From the NCBI RefSeq assembly GCF_003574355.1, contig NZ_QWLB01000005.1, forward strand, positions 1 through 64,000: a stretch of DNA of 64,000 bases. The letters are read 5' to 3'. The DNA is from Meiothermus granaticius NBRC 107808 (GTDB taxonomy: Bacteria; Deinococcota; Deinococci; Deinococcales; Thermaceae). Every line of letters begins with the position of its first letter. Position 1 is the first letter of the stretch. A program made the position numbers and the translations under genes. The notes under the pieces are model-generated. The model was not told the DNA's origin. It searched no databases and worked only from the letters and a program-made list of their open reading frames with translations. Below are positions 35,692-45,719 of this stretch, in pieces.

Positions 35692-38141
35692 ACCGCAGGG
35701 GTACTAAAGCGTACCCGGTTGAGCAACAAGGCATTGAAGGTCACTGAAACCGTGGAAGCGCTCATGGCGAAAGCGGCCCACTCCGGGGTGAGCAAGAGCC
35801 CGGTGCTGGGATAGAGCACCCCGGCCGCGATGGGAATCGCGATGACGTTGTAGATCGCTGCCCAGAAGAGGTTTTGCTTGATCTTGCCGCGCACCTTACG
35901 GGCTAGAAAAATGCTCCGGGCAACATCGGCGGGGTTGTTTTTGACCAGCACCACCCCGGCCGTCTCCACCGCCACATCGGTGCCGGCGCCAATGGCGATG
36001 CCCACCTCGGCTTGGGCCAGCGCAGGGGCATCGTTGACTCCATCCCCGACCATCGCTACCTTGCGGCCCTGGGCCTGGAGTTGTTGTACCTTAGCGGCCT
36101 TATCCTCCGGCAACACCTCGGCAATCACGCTGTCAATGCCCAACTGGCCGGCAACCGCCTCAGCCGTGCGGCGGTTGTCCCCCGTGAGCATCACCGTTTG
36201 CACCCCCATGCCATGCAGGGCCCGCACCGCCTCCAGTGCACTCTTGCGTACGGTATCCGCTACCGCGACGATGCCCGCCAGTTTGCCGTCCACGGCAATG
36301 TACATGGCGGTCTTGCCCTCGGCGGCCAGCGCGGCCACTCGGCTTTCAAAATCCACCGCTACCGGATTGCCTGCTACTTCCACCTTTTCCCGCTCCATCA
36401 GCTTCTTGTTGCCGATCAGCACCCGCTGTCCATGCAGGGTCGCCACCACCCCGTGACCAGGAATGGAATCAAAGGTATCGGGGGGCTGTACCTCGATGCC
36501 CCGCTCCTTGGCTCCGCGCACGATGGCCTCGGCCAGGGGGTGCTGCGAGGGCTGGTCGGCCGAGGCCGCCAGGTGGAGCAAATCCTCGGGCTTGAGGCCG
36601 GGGGCGGCCTCGAGATCGGTCAGGGCCGGCTTACCCTCGGTGAGGGTGCCGGTCTTGTCGAAAATTACCGTATCTATCCCGGCAGTGGCCTCTAGCACGG
36701 TGGCGTTCTTGAAGAGTACCCCGTCCCGGGCAGCCTTGCCTACCCCTACGGTGATGGATGTGGGGGTCGCCAGGGCCAGCGCGTCCGGGCAGGAGATCAC
36801 GATGGTGGAGACCGCCACGGTGAGGGCGAACACAAAGCCCTCGACCCCCCAGAACAGCCAGAAGGTGAAGGCCAGGGCTCCAGCCGTGAGGGCCACATAG
36901 ACCAGGTATTTGCCGGCCAAATCAGCCAGGCGCTGGGCGGGAGCCTTGGAGGCCTGAGCGTTTTGCACCATCTGCACGATCCGCGCGAGTGCGGTATCGG
37001 CCCCCACCGCGGTGGCTTTGAAGTTAAAGGCCCCGGTCTGATTGACGGTTCCGCCGATGACTTTGGCTCCGGCTTCCTTTGCCACTGGTATGGGTTCGCC
37101 GGTGATCATGCTCTCGTCCACATACGACGACCCCGAGACCACCTCCCCGTCCACCGGAATCCGGTCACCCGGCTTGACCACGATCACATCGCCCACCACC
37201 ACCTGCTCCAGGGGCAACTCGACCTCTTGCCCGCCGCGCAACACCCGCGCGGTAGCCGGCGCCAGCTTCAAGAGGGCCTCCACCGCCTTGCCGGTGGAGT
37301 AGCGGGCCCGCATCTCCAGCCAGTGCCCTAACAGGCTCAAGGTGGTGAGGATGGCTGCCGCCTCATAGAAGACCTCGCCCTCGAAGAGAAAGGTGGCCGC
37401 CACCGAATAGGTATAGGAGACCAGTATCCCCAGAGCGATCAGGGTCATCATGTTGGCCTCGCGGCGCTTGAGGGCACGCCAAGCCGAGTCAATAAACACC
37501 CAGCCACCCCACCAGACCACCGGGGTGCCCAGCACGAAGCCCCATAGCCCCATCGAAATGCCAAAGGGGGGCATCTCCGGAAACCCCACCACCGCCCCGA
37601 TGGGCGAGAAGATCAAGATGGGTAGGGTCAGGAGGGCCGAGACGATCAACCGGCGCAGCATGTCGTTGACCATGTGCGCCCCATGTCCAGCGTGCTCATC
37701 GTCGGCGGCATGGGTGTGGGTTGGGGCAGCCTTGGCGTGCCCCATCGCGGCGTGGTTTACCGGCTTCTCCAGCCCCACTATAGCTTGAGGAGAAGCTGCG
37801 GGATCGTGAGAATGAGCGGAATGGACGGGGGGGTGACCGTGTCGGTGCGAGACTTGGTCGCTCTCCCCTACCGCCGGATGGCCTGGCTGGCAGCAGGAGT
37901 CCTCGCAATCCTGGTGGGTGCAAGGATAGCCTTCCTGCTCGAGCTGGCGCCGTAGAACCTCGGGGTTGGTCTGGGCCGGATCGTAGCTGAGGTGGGCCAC
38001 GCTGCGGGTTCGGTCCAGATGCACCGCGGTCACCCCCGGCAGGCGGGCCAGGTACTGCTCCAGACCCGCCTGTTCGGAGGCGTCATAGCAGTCCTTGAGC
38101 GCAATCTCCACTACCTTTGGGTCATCTCCGATGGATCGCAT
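35688..38141 (-). CDS. P1B-type heavy-metal ATPase with a CPD transport motif and His-rich loop
   Basis: The 817-residue pump has an HMA-like N-terminal fold lacking CxxC (residues about 1-70), a Cys/His-rich linker ([41 protein letters not shown]), and eight helices. It carries the actuator motif [15 protein letters not shown] and [16 protein letters not shown]. The transmembrane metal motif is [12 protein letters not shown], that is CPD rather than CPC or CPH. ATG 38141 is chosen because AAGGAGAGGA lies just upstream. The His-rich loop and nearby copper genes favour Cu, but CPD leaves specificity open. Confidence 0.9.
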   Translation of the reverse strand: MRSIGDDPKVVEIALKDCYDASEQAGLEQYLARLPGVTAVHLDRTRSVAHLSYDPAQTNPEVLRRQLEQEGYPCTHQDCEDSCCQPGHPAVGESDQVSHRHGHPPVHSAHSHDPAASPQAIVGLEKPVNHAAMGHAKAAPTHTHAADDEHAGHGAHMVNDMLRRLIVSALLTLPILIFSPIGAVVGFPEMPPFGISMGLWGFVLGTPVVWWGGWVFIDSAWRALKRREANMMTLIALGILVSYTYSVAATFLFEGEVFYEAAAILTTLSLLGHWLEMRARYSTGKAVEALLKLAPATARVLRGGQEVELPLEQVVVGDVIVVKPGDRIPVDGEVVSGSSYVDESMITGEPIPVAKEAGAKVIGGTVNQTGAFNFKATAVGADTALARIVQMVQNAQASKAPAQRLADLAGKYLVYVALTAGALAFTFWLFWGVEGFVFALTVAVSTIVISCPDALALATPTSITVGVGKAARDGVLFKNATVLEATAGIDTVIFDKTGTLTEGKPALTDLEAAPGLKPEDLLHLAASADQPSQHPLAEAIVRGAKERGIEVQPPDTFDSIPGHGVVATLHGQRVLIGNKKLMEREKVEVAGNPVAVDFESRVAALAAEGKTAMYIAVDGKLAGIVAVADTVRKSALEAVRALHGMGVQTVMLTGDNRRTAEAVAGQLGIDSVIAEVLPEDKAAKVQQLQAQGRKVAMVGDGVNDAPALAQAEVGIAIGAGTDVAVETAGVVLVKNNPADVARSIFLARKVRGKIKQNLFWAAIYNVIAIPIAAGVLYPSTGLLLTPEWAAFAMSASTVSVTFNALLLNRVRFSTPAV

Positions 38142-38219
38142 TCCTCTCCTTGGAATCAATATCAATTGGGACACGCCCCACTACAGTCTGGGATCTGGAA
38201 ACGGGCAATCCCGACCAGA

Positions 38220-38711
38220 CTACCAAGGGAAATCACTCTTTTCACTCTCAGCGAGCACTTCTTCCTTTATGAAGAACTTCTTGTAGATAGCAAGCAACAA
38301 CGCAATGATCAGCATCATCGCTGCAAAAAGACCTCCTTGCAAGGCGGTCGGGTTGTTGCCGGTGCTGTTGCTATAGATCAGAACCCGGACGAAAAATCCC
38401 GAGAGCACCACCAGCAAGATGGAAAGAATGACCCCGGCTACCGTGGGGGCGGTGCTGGGCTCAGGGTCATGAACTCCAGGGCGAAGCTCGCTCCCCTCCA
38501 GCCACCGCGAAAGCAACCCGATAAAACCGTAGATAAACAGCACCATGCCAAAGGCCAAGAGGCCAATGGTGCCCACCGACATGGCATGGGGGGCTCCAGC
38601 GATCACCGGTGGTTCATTTACCCGGTTGGTTGTGTTGAGATAGGCCATCAAGAACAGGGCTGCCGAGAAGACCAGGGCAAAATACGGAACCACGGCATCA
38701 TTACGGTACAT
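38220..38711 (-). CDS. Four-helix membrane protein of the direct-repeat regulon
   Basis: The 163-residue protein has four predicted helices (about 8-26, 44-64, 85-110, 120-142) and a charged tail; I recognise no family. ATG 38711 is preferred to an upstream in-frame ATG because GGAGGTGGAAGT precedes it. Promoter D with the shared direct repeats lies 40 bases upstream, which links it to the two-component regulon despite its isolated position between a P-type ATPase and an ABC transporter. Confidence 0.7.
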   Translation of the reverse strand: MYRNDAVVPYFALVFSAALFLMAYLNTTNRVNEPPVIAGAPHAMSVGTIGLLAFGMVLFIYGFIGLLSRWLEGSELRPGVHDPEPSTAPTVAGVILSILLVVLSGFFVRVLIYSNSTGNNPTALQGGLFAAMMLIIALLLAIYKKFFIKEEVLAESEKSDFPW

Positions 38712-38750
38712 ACTTCCACCTCCACCCACCATCACAAACCCGCTGGGTTG

Positions 38751-38783
38751 AGGTTAGGCGATTCGTGTTAAGGGATTATAAAG
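38751..38783 (-). promoter_or_regulatory. Direct-repeat promoter D
   Basis: On the minus strand CTTTAT (38783-38778) and CTTAAC (38772-38767) start 11 bp apart, and TAACCT (38756-38751) follows after 10 bp. Confidence 0.75.
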
Positions 38784-38824
38784 CCGCAAGGGTGGCAGCT
38801 TAGGCGGAGTCCGAGGAGCGTAGG

Positions 38825-39634
38825 TCAATGATCCACCAACCGCAAGAAGCTGCGGGTACGGGGATGCTGAGGGTTGACCAGTATTTCTTGAGGGAGTCCC
38901 TCTTCCACCACCACCCCATCGGCCATGAACACCACCCGATCCGCAACCTCATGGGCAAACTTGACCTCGTGGGTCACAACGATCATGGTCATGCCATCCC
39001 CGGCGAGCTGGCGCATGGTCTGTAACACCTCCTCATGCAGCTCGGGGTCAAGCGCGCTGGTGGGCTCGTCGAAGAGCACCACCTCCGGGTTCATGGCTAG
39101 GGCGCGGGCAATTGCCACCCGCTGCTTTTGACCACCCGAAAGGCGGGAGGGGTGCTCATCGCGCTTGTCTGCTAAACCAACTTTAGCCAGAAGCTGTTCA
39201 CCCGACTTGACTGCCTCATCGCGCCTCATCCCCAGCACCTGGATCGGCCCCTCGATCACGTTGCCCAGCGCGGTCATGTGGGGGTAGAGATTGAAGGACT
39301 GGAAGACCATGGCCGCCTTGACCCGTAGTTGGCGAATCTTGCTGCTGCGTTCGCGACTAGCGACCCTGAGGCCACAGGCCACATCCAGGTTACACACCAT
39401 CACCTGACCTTGGTCGGGCTCCTCCAGAAAGTTGAGGCAGCGGATGAAGGTGGTCTTGCCCGAACCCGAGGGCCCCATGATCACCACCACCTCACCCTTG
39501 TTGACGGTGAGCGAAACCCCCTTGAGCACCTCTAAATTGCCAAAGCGCTTGTGGATGTTCTCGGCACGGATTTGGCAGACCCCAGCCGGGTGGGTGTGGG
39601 GAACTCCGGCGAGGTTCGAGTTTTGAGAATTCAC
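38825..39634 (-). CDS. Polar amino acid ABC transporter ATP-binding protein
   Basis: The 269-residue ATPase has Walker [10 protein letters not shown], the Q-loop [18 protein letters not shown] typical of the GlnQ/HisP group, signature [15 protein letters not shown], Walker [13 protein letters not shown] and switch His VVTHE. The start is the GTG at 39634, overlapping the permease stop (GTGA). With the permease and solute-binding genes upstream it forms a complete importer for a polar amino acid or related compound. Confidence 0.93.
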   Translation of the reverse strand: MNSQNSNLAGVPHTHPAGVCQIRAENIHKRFGNLEVLKGVSLTVNKGEVVVIMGPSGSGKTTFIRCLNFLEEPDQGQVMVCNLDVACGLRVASRERSSKIRQLRVKAAMVFQSFNLYPHMTALGNVIEGPIQVLGMRRDEAVKSGEQLLAKVGLADKRDEHPSRLSGGQKQRVAIARALAMNPEVVLFDEPTSALDPELHEEVLQTMRQLAGDGMTMIVVTHEVKFAHEVADRVVFMADGVVVEEGLPQEILVNPQHPRTRSFLRLVDH

Positions 39635-40281
39635 CGGTAGGCCCTCCGCATCCGCTCTTCCAGTTTGGCCTGGCCCAGCGACAACAACGAGTTGATGACC
39701 CAGTAGATTACCGCCACGATCACAAACATCTGCATGTAGCGGAAGCTGGCCGAGCCGATCTGTTCGGCCACCCGGGTCAGCTCCACCACCGTCACCACCG
39801 AGGCCAACGAGGTATCCTTCATCATAGTGATGAAGCGGTTGCCCAGGGATGGGGTGATGACCCGCACCGCCTGGGGGGCGACGATGCGCCGCAAGACCTG
39901 GGCGAAGGTCATCCCGCTGGAGTAGCCGGCTTCCCACTGGCCCTTGTCAACCGACTGGATGCCACCCCGGATGTCCTCGCTGGTGTAGGCTCCTGCGTGC
40001 AGCGCCAAGGTAAGAATGACCGCAGGTATGGCCTCGATGGTAAACCCCAACTGCGGTAGCCCGTAGTACACCAGCAGGATTTGGGTGAGCAAGGGGGTAC
40101 CCCGGATGAGCGAAACGAAGGCAATCGCCGGGAATCTAAGCGGCCAGGGGCCATACATCCGGGCCACTGCTACCACAAACCCCACCATGAGGCTCAAGAT
40201 GAAGGAGACCAGCCCCAGCCAGACCGTCATCCAGAGGGCCTGAAGCAGAAAGGGGGCTGCGCGTTGGAGTAGCTCGAGCAT
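39631..40281 (-). CDS. Polar amino acid ABC transporter permease
   Basis: The 216-residue protein has five helices and the HisM/GlnP family pattern: [20 protein letters not shown], the EAA loop [20 protein letters not shown] and [12 protein letters not shown] single permease gene is present, so the transporter probably uses a homodimer. It is 18 bases downstream of the binding-protein gene and overlaps the ATPase gene. Confidence 0.93.
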   Translation of the reverse strand: MLELLQRAAPFLLQALWMTVWLGLVSFILSLMVGFVVAVARMYGPWPLRFPAIAFVSLIRGTPLLTQILLVYYGLPQLGFTIEAIPAVILTLALHAGAYTSEDIRGGIQSVDKGQWEAGYSSGMTFAQVLRRIVAPQAVRVITPSLGNRFITMMKDTSLASVVTVVELTRVAEQIGSASFRYMQMFVIVAVIYWVINSLLSLGQAKLEERMRRAYR

Positions 40282-40299
40282 TCGGTCTCCCTCCAGAGC

Positions 40300-41127
40300 T
40301 TACTTCACGTACTTGACCAGCGCAGCGACCATGTCCTGCCCGCCCAGCCATTTCTTAGAGATGGCGCTAAAGCTACCATCGGCGATCATCTCGGCCAAGG
40401 CTTTGTCCACCGCTGCCTTGAAGGCGGTCTCGCCTTTGCGGAAGCTCATGGCGTTGAGTTCCACCCCAAGGTCAAAGGCCGGAGCTACCAGCAGGCCGTT
40501 GCGCTGGGCTAAATAAGAACCCACAAAGCGGTTAAAGAGCCCCGCGTCGGCCCGGCCGAAGGCCACATCCAAGAGGGCCAGGGTGCCGTTTTCATAGGTC
40601 TTGGGGGTAGCTCCAGGAATCTGCTCACGCACGAACTTTTCCTGGGTCGAACCGGCAGTCACCGCCACCCGCTTGCCATTCAGGTCATTGATGCTCTTGA
40701 ACTGCCCGGTACGGCTGGGACGGGTGAACACCGAAACGCTGATGGCCTGATAGGGATTGGAGAAGTCCACTGCCTTCTTGCGCTCCTCGGTGATGGTCTG
40801 CCCGGCGATCACGATGTCGTATTTGCCGGCCTCGATGCCTGCGACAAAGTCTGCAAAGCGCCCTGCAACGAATTCCACCTTGGCAATGCCCAGCCGCCGG
40901 GCCAGTTCGTTGGCCACGTCCACATCAAAGCCCACCAATTGCTTGTTGTCATCAATCATGCTCCAGGGCGGGCTGGCCTGGGTGTTGGCGACCCGCAGCA
41001 CCCCGGCGGCCTTGACCCGCGCCAGCAGATCCTGCCCCTGAGCCCGGGTCCCCTGCACCAGCGCCCCGGTCACCAGCAGCATAGCCGTCACCGCACCCAC
41101 CCATATCGCTTTCCCAATGTTTTTCAT
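40300..41127 (-). CDS. Solute-binding protein of the amino acid ABC transporter
   Basis: The 275-residue protein has a signal peptide (AMLLVTGALVQGTRAQ) and the SBP_bac_3 pattern: GVLRVANTQASPPWS, GFDVDVANELARRLG, KYDIVIAGQTITEERKK and VAVTAGSTQEKF. There is no lipobox Cys, so it may be free in the periplasm or anchored by an uncleaved helix. The ligand is not predictable. It lies just downstream of the aminotransferase gene, which may act on the imported compound. Confidence 0.92.
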   Translation of the reverse strand: MKNIGKAIWVGAVTAMLLVTGALVQGTRAQGQDLLARVKAAGVLRVANTQASPPWSMIDDNKQLVGFDVDVANELARRLGIAKVEFVAGRFADFVAGIEAGKYDIVIAGQTITEERKKAVDFSNPYQAISVSVFTRPSRTGQFKSINDLNGKRVAVTAGSTQEKFVREQIPGATPKTYENGTLALLDVAFGRADAGLFNRFVGSYLAQRNGLLVAPAFDLGVELNAMSFRKGETAFKAAVDKALAEMIADGSFSAISKKWLGGQDMVAALVKYVK

Positions 41128-41138
41128 ACCTTCCTCCC

Positions 41139-42329
41139 CTAGAGCACTCTGGCCGAACCGGATAGTTTGAACAGGCTCTGCAAAAGCCGCTCGATCTCTT
41201 CTTCGCTGTTGTAGTAGTGCAGCGAGGCCCGTACCAAATCGCTGATGCTCCGCCGGGTCATGTCCAGCAGAGTCGAGGGGGCTCGCGATACATTGACGTT
41301 GATTCGCTGCTGGAGCAATTCGTCACGCACCGAATCGGAGGAGTGCCCCTCCAGTCTGAACGAGACAATCCCGCAGGGCTCGACCCCAAGGTCACAGAGC
41401 TCAACCCCCGATAGCTCAGCCAACCCTTGCCGCAACTGCCTGGATAGCCCTTTGATTCGCGCCCAAATGTCCTCCAGGCCCCACCCGAGGGCATAATCCA
41501 CGGCTACCCCTAAGCCCAGCTTGGCCGCAATATTGCTCTCCCAGTTCTCAAAGCGCTTGGCGGTAGGGTCAAGCGCATAGCGGTCAGGGGCTACCCAAGT
41601 GGCGGCGTGCAGGTCGAGGAAAGGGGGTTCCAGTGCTTCAAGCACCGCTTGCCGCACATACAAGAAACCCATGCCGCGCGGCCCGCGCAGGTACTTACGG
41701 CTGGTGGCCGATAACATATCGCAGCCAATCTCCTGCACATTGATGGGCATTTGTCCCACTGATTGGCAAGCATCGAGCAGATAGAGCACCCCCTCTTTGC
41801 GGGTTAGCCAGCCAATTTCACTGGCCGGATTGACCAGGCCGCCGTTGGTGGGCACATGGGTAATGGCAACCAACCGAGTGGGCTGCCGGAGCATCCGCTC
41901 CAGCGCCTCTACATCCACCTGCCCGTGTTCGTCGTTGGGGATGACCTCGACCACTGCCCCATAGCGCTTTGCTGCCTGCAAATAAGCGATGTAGTTGCTG
42001 GCATATTCGGCCTGGCTGGTCAGGATGCGGTCTCCGGCACTGAAGGGAATGCTGTAGAAAGCCATGTCCCAGGCACGGGTGGCGTTTTCCACCACCGCAA
42101 TCTCGGCAGGGGTGCAGCCCAGCAATTGGGCTAGCGAAGCATAGACCGCAGCCAGTTCAACCCTGCGTAACCGTGCCGCTTCGTAACCACCCGCGTAAGC
42201 CTCCAAGTCGAGGTGCGCCTTGATCGTATCCAGCACCACACCGGGCATTAAGGCCGCCCCGGCGTTATTGAAGTGCGCCACCTGACTAACCCCAGGGGTC
42301 TCAAGACGGGCTTTGTGGAGGTCGATCAC
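41139..42329 (-). CDS. Class V PLP-dependent aminotransferase/cysteine desulfurase-like enzyme
   Basis: The 396-residue enzyme has the class V fold: HFNNAGAALMP at the N-terminus, YLLDACQSVGQMP (PLP-binding Asp) and SATSRKYLRGPRGMGFLYV with the Schiff-base Lys. No SufS/IscS active-site Cys loop is obvious in the C-terminal half, so sulfur transfer is uncertain; kynureninase-like or isopenicillin-epimerase-like chemistry is possible. It heads the minus-strand operon with the ABC importer and is divergent from a GntR-FCD regulator, so it probably metabolises the imported amino acid. Confidence 0.85.
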   Translation of the reverse strand: MIDLHKARLETPGVSQVAHFNNAGAALMPGVVLDTIKAHLDLEAYAGGYEAARLRRVELAAVYASLAQLLGCTPAEIAVVENATRAWDMAFYSIPFSAGDRILTSQAEYASNYIAYLQAAKRYGAVVEVIPNDEHGQVDVEALERMLRQPTRLVAITHVPTNGGLVNPASEIGWLTRKEGVLYLLDACQSVGQMPINVQEIGCDMLSATSRKYLRGPRGMGFLYVRQAVLEALEPPFLDLHAATWVAPDRYALDPTAKRFENWESNIAAKLGLGVAVDYALGWGLEDIWARIKGLSRQLRQGLAELSGVELCDLGVEPCGIVSFRLEGHSSDSVRDELLQQRINVNVSRAPSTLLDMTRRSISDLVRASLHYYNSEEEIERLLQSLFKLSGSARVL

Positions 42330-42468
42330 GGGCTGCTCCTTCAGGTATGGTTATCTTCAATCTTCCGCGCTTAAAGCGCGGCAAGGGAGATGTTCTTGTT
42401 ACAGCAATATATTACACATTGCACACTGGGTGTCAAGGGTTGTAGTATCTTGAAAGCCGAGGACACCG
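42330..42468. promoter_or_regulatory. Divergent control region of the aminotransferase and GntR genes
   Basis: It contains the perfect palindrome CCGCGC-TTAAA-GCGCGG near 42365-42382 and an AT-rich TATATTACAC with TTGCAC and TGTAGTATC close to the GntR start. The palindrome may be a hairpin or operator. Binding by the GntR protein is plausible from position only. Confidence 0.4.
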
Positions 42469-43152
42469 ATGCCAATCCCCCACCAAGTCAAAAAACTCAA
42501 GCGCTCCCTTGCCCGCGAGGAAGTCTATGAGCAAGTGCGGGGCTGGATCGTCGAGGGGATTCTAAAGCCCGGTGAGATGGTTCGAGACATGGAGTTGGCT
42601 GAATCACTAGGGGTAAGCCGCACCCCGGTGCGGGAAGCGCTGCGCCGCTTGGAAGACGAGGGGCTAATCGAAACCGCCAAGCATAAATGGACCCGGGTGG
42701 CCTTGCTCGATCCCCAGCAAGCCGACGAGTTGTATGGGATCGTCCAACGACTGGAGGCTTATGCCCTGGAACTGGCCCAGCCCAAGCTGACCCAAGCAGA
42801 TTTCACCATTCTGGAGGCGATCAACGCCAAGCTAAGTGAGGCCATCGAGCGCCACGATGCCAAGGCCGCCCTTGAGGCCGACAACGCCTTCCATCAAATT
42901 TGGATTGACCGTTCGGGCAACCAAGAGCTGGCGCAGATACTGGCCGATTTGAAGGTGAAGTTGCGCCGCCTGGAACTGGCCCATTTTGACTCTAAAGACG
43001 CGGTGGAATCGGTGAAGGAGCATTCGTTCATCATCCAATCGCTACGGGCCGGCAATAGTAGCAAAGCCCTCAGGGCCATACAGAGCAACTGGGAAGGAGC
43101 CACTGACCGCTTTGCCCAACGGGTGCGCCGTCAGGAGGCGACACGAGCCTAG
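42469..43152 (+). CDS. GntR-family regulator with FCD domain
   Basis: The 227-residue regulator has a winged helix (REEVYEQVRGWIVEGILKPG, LAESLGVSRTPVREALRRLE) and an all-helical FCD ligand domain (about 85-215). The metal-coordinating residues are in DNAFHQIWID and KEHSFIIQSL. FCD proteins sense small organic acids or amino-acid derivatives. Divergence from the aminotransferase/ABC operon suggests it controls that operon. It converges with and overlaps the membrane-protein gene by 4 bases at its end. Confidence 0.92.
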   Translation: MPIPHQVKKLKRSLAREEVYEQVRGWIVEGILKPGEMVRDMELAESLGVSRTPVREALRRLEDEGLIETAKHKWTRVALLDPQQADELYGIVQRLEAYALELAQPKLTQADFTILEAINAKLSEAIERHDAKAALEADNAFHQIWIDRSGNQELAQILADLKVKLRRLELAHFDSKDAVESVKEHSFIIQSLRAGNSSKALRAIQSNWEGATDRFAQRVRRQEATRA

Positions 43153-44174
43153 GATGCGGTGCTTTTACCCGACTCCAGCGGAAGCAGGCTCAACAGCCAG
43201 CTGGCCATCCCGGCCATCAGGGTGGCCTCGGCCCATAGGTGGACACGCCACCAGAGGCCACCATCCAGTTGCAGAGTCAGGAAATACAGTACGTAGAACA
43301 GCACAGGCAGCAAAAAGGCAAATCCTTGCAGGCTAAGGAGATGTCCTGGGGCAGGCCCTAGCCAGGCGTAAAAGGCATCGCCCAGGAAGCCCGTCAGCAG
43401 CACGGCGGGGAGCAGAAACCAGTCCTGGTGGGCGGCGATGGTGAGCAGCGAGGAGAGCCCCAACAGCAGCGTGATGGATCCCAAGGGCAATCGCCACCGC
43501 CGCACGGCGAAGAGCACCACCCCCATCAGGGTGAGGGTCTGCAGCAGCATAGCCGCCACTCCCTTGCCCTCCAGCAACGAGGCGGTTTGCTCGCTAAGGA
43601 GACGGTTTCCTGCGGCCAACTGCCCGTCGCTGATGGGGCTGGCATAGGCGCTAAAGAAGGTCAAGAGCGAGAGCAGAAAGGCCAACGAGATCAGCGCCGG
43701 CCATAGGGTAGCCTGCCCTTGTACCCCTGCCGCACGAACCGGCCCTGTGACCATCAGGCTACCCCCGAGGGCCAGCAGTAGGTGGGTGGGGCTCAAGCGC
43801 GCCTCCACGTTGACCTCGATACCAAACGCCAGGTGCCAGAGCATGTCTCCGACCCCACCCAGCATAAACAGGGCCACCCCCAGCAGCGAGAGCTCATAGC
43901 CCTTGGGGGTGGCCTGCCGCCAGGTTAGGCCAGTGCGCACTCCCGCCAGGGTGCGGCCCACCAGCAGCGCCGCCAGGGCCAAAAACCCCGAGTACAGCAC
44001 CCCGTGCCAGGGGGTGAAGAAGGTCTCCAAGGTCTCGGCAATGCGGTGGTGCGCCCAAGCATCAAGGTGAATCCCGCCCACCATCCAGCCCGAGAACGCC
44101 ACCACCATCCAATTGAAGCGGGGTGCGATATAACCTGTAACTTGACCCGATGGATTCAAACTTTTACTGCTCAC
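43149..44174 (-). CDS. Polytopic membrane protein of unknown function
   Basis: The 341-residue protein has about nine helices with charged or His-containing motifs on their borders (GGIHLDAWAHHRI, FFTPWHGVLYSGF, GDMLWHLAFGIE, AEARLSPTHLLLA-like RLSPTHLLL). Several conserved-looking His and Asp residues suggest metal or cofactor binding. I recognise no named family. The GTG at 44174 with AGGGAGGGAT upstream is chosen over upstream in-frame starts. Confidence 0.7.
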   Translation of the reverse strand: MSSKSLNPSGQVTGYIAPRFNWMVVAFSGWMVGGIHLDAWAHHRIAETLETFFTPWHGVLYSGFLALAALLVGRTLAGVRTGLTWRQATPKGYELSLLGVALFMLGGVGDMLWHLAFGIEVNVEARLSPTHLLLALGGSLMVTGPVRAAGVQGQATLWPALISLAFLLSLLTFFSAYASPISDGQLAAGNRLLSEQTASLLEGKGVAAMLLQTLTLMGVVLFAVRRWRLPLGSITLLLGLSSLLTIAAHQDWFLLPAVLLTGFLGDAFYAWLGPAPGHLLSLQGFAFLLPVLFYVLYFLTLQLDGGLWWRVHLWAEATLMAGMASWLLSLLPLESGKSTAS

Positions 44175-44317
44175 ACATCCCTCCCTAGTGCTCTGGTAAG
44201 TTAATTTCTGGATATTTTTGATGTCCATCAAATCTGCAGGTTTGCGATGAGCGGCTCGTTTCGGAGATTTCATCAAATACTGATAATTACCTAACCTAAC
44301 CACTAGCCCTGAAGGTA

Positions 44318-45071
44318 TCAGACCGAGTGCAGCTTGACTTGAACCAAACGGCTATTGCCAAAAACCGGCGAGGGTTTGAGGCCGAAGGTGGCGCGGTAGA
44401 CCCTCGAGAGGTGCGCCGAGTCGGCAAAACCTGCGGTATGGGCAGCCTCGGTGAGCGAGACCCCCATCACGCTCAGCCATCAAGCGCTGCCAAACCCGAT
44501 AGCGCTTGAGCGATACTCCCACCTGGGTCTGAAACAAATGCCGCAAACGGCTGGGTGAGAGCTCGACCAGCGAAGCAATCCTAGAGGTTGGGGGTAGCAG
44601 GAGGTGTCCAAGGGTCTGCAATACAAGACGATCAAGTTCGTAACCCGGCAGGTCTTGCCCCAGGTAATCCGTCAGCCCTTTGGAAAAGGTGTCGGCGGTG
44701 TTGGCGTTGAGCGTGTGTAGACCTGGCCTATCGCGTAGCACCCCGCTCACGCTCAGTGACTCGGTCCAGATAAATACCGAAGACACCCCTGCGGCGTTTA
44801 CGGTGTGAGCGATACTTGGAGCGACCACAAACCCCGCACAGGCTTGGCCGGATTGATCATCGGCTACCTAAAGCTTGCCCTCAAGCGCCACCCCCATCTG
44901 AACCGCCAGGTGGCGGTGGCGGCTGGAGTCATAGCCAACCCCGACAAAAACCGCCCGGCCCGGCCACAGGTGAAGTTGATCTGAAGGCACCGGGGCGGGC
45001 AGGGGCAGAAAGGTTTTGGGCAACTGGGCCTCGTTTACACTCGAGCCTGGAGTCCAACCTCCCCTAGCCAC
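44318..45071 (-). pseudogene. AraC-family regulator with a stop and a frameshift
   Basis: The N-terminal frame (LHLWPGRAVFVGVGYDSSRH, LAVQMGVALEGKL) ends in TAG near 44870. Past the stop the same frame continues with VADDQSGQACAGFVVAPSIA, IASLVELSPSRLRHLFQTQV and RYRVWQRLM. It then shifts near 44470 to GVSLTEAAHTAGFADSAHLS and RVYRATFG, the second helix-turn-helix, ending at 44318. Both DNA-binding motifs are recognisable, but the gene carries at least two lesions. It overlaps the glutaredoxin gene at its 5' end. Confidence 0.75.
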
Positions 45072-45292
45072 CGCTTGAGCTTCACGATGGAGAACTGGCT
45101 GAGGGAGGTAGCTTTATCCCCGTAAACCAGGGTAGGCACGCTGCGCCGCCCACCGTTGAGGGTGAGTACGCGTTGTTCGGCTTGGGGTTGCTGGTCAATG
45201 TCGATCTCTTGAAAGGGCAGGTTCAGATGGGTTAGCGCCTGTTTGAGGGCTTTGCAGTCTCCGCACCACGAGGTCGAGAAGATGGTCAGCAT
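45035..45292 (-). CDS. Glutaredoxin-like protein (CGDC active site)
   Basis: The 85-residue protein has the glutaredoxin/NrdH fold: LTIFSTSWCGDCKALKQALT with a CxxC, and the cis-Pro segment RSVPTLVYGD. The family reduces disulfides or mycoredoxin-type mixed disulfides in the cytoplasm. It is the last gene of the copZ-csoR-copA row, 4 bases after the unknown 140-residue gene, so a part in copper-stress thiol balance is likely. Confidence 0.88.
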   Translation of the reverse strand: MLTIFSTSWCGDCKALKQALTHLNLPFQEIDIDQQPQAEQRVLTLNGGRRSVPTLVYGDKATSLSQFSIVKLKRWLGEVGLQARV

Positions 45293-45296
45293 CGGC

Positions 45297-45719
45297 TTAC
45301 TCCGCTGGCTTTAGAGCCTCGGCGATGGCGCTAATCAGTTCTTCTTTGCGCTCGTAGGAAGGACGCAGGTAGACGTGGGTCTCGTGGAGCCAGTCGTGTA
45401 CGGCGGCGATTTCGGTTTCGTCGGGCAGCTTGAGGTGCGGGTATGCCCCGTATTCCATATACATACCAAAGCGTTCAGCCACAGCTTCTAAAGCCAGCAC
45501 CTTTTCGGTTGTCCAGCGGATCTGGAAGGGCAGTAGAAAGGCGGGCTTGCCGCACGAACCGCCCAACCCCAGCATCTGATACCCACCCACCGTTGGCGCG
45601 TTGTACTTGGCCTGAGAGCGGGCCACAAAGGCTTCGCGGTCTTTAACCTTATCCTTACTGGTCTTGAGACTGGCCACATAGAGGCCAAGGGACTTGTCCT
45701 TTTCTTGAATTACTTCCAT
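45297..45719 (-). CDS. Conserved-looking cytoplasmic protein of unknown function in the copper operon
   Basis: The 140-residue protein has no signal peptide or helix spanning the membrane. It contains SQAKYNAPTVGGYQMLGLGG, SCGKPAFLLPFQIRWTTEKV and YMEYGAYPHLKLPDE. A single Cys in GGSCGKP is the only thiol. I recognise no family. ATG 45719 is preferred over an upstream in-frame start because AGGAGGAAGC precedes it. It overlaps the zinc-ribbon gene upstream by 10 bases, which indicates coupling. Confidence 0.65.
   Translation of the reverse strand: MEVIQEKDKSLGLYVASLKTSKDKVKDREAFVARSQAKYNAPTVGGYQMLGLGGSCGKPAFLLPFQIRWTTEKVLALEAVAERFGMYMEYGAYPHLKLPDETEIAAVHDWLHETHVYLRPSYERKEELISAIAEALKPAE

Noticed and set aside
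44816-45067. Plus-strand frame of 83 codons
   Set aside because: Antisense to the AraC pseudogene, with no start signal or recognisable domain.
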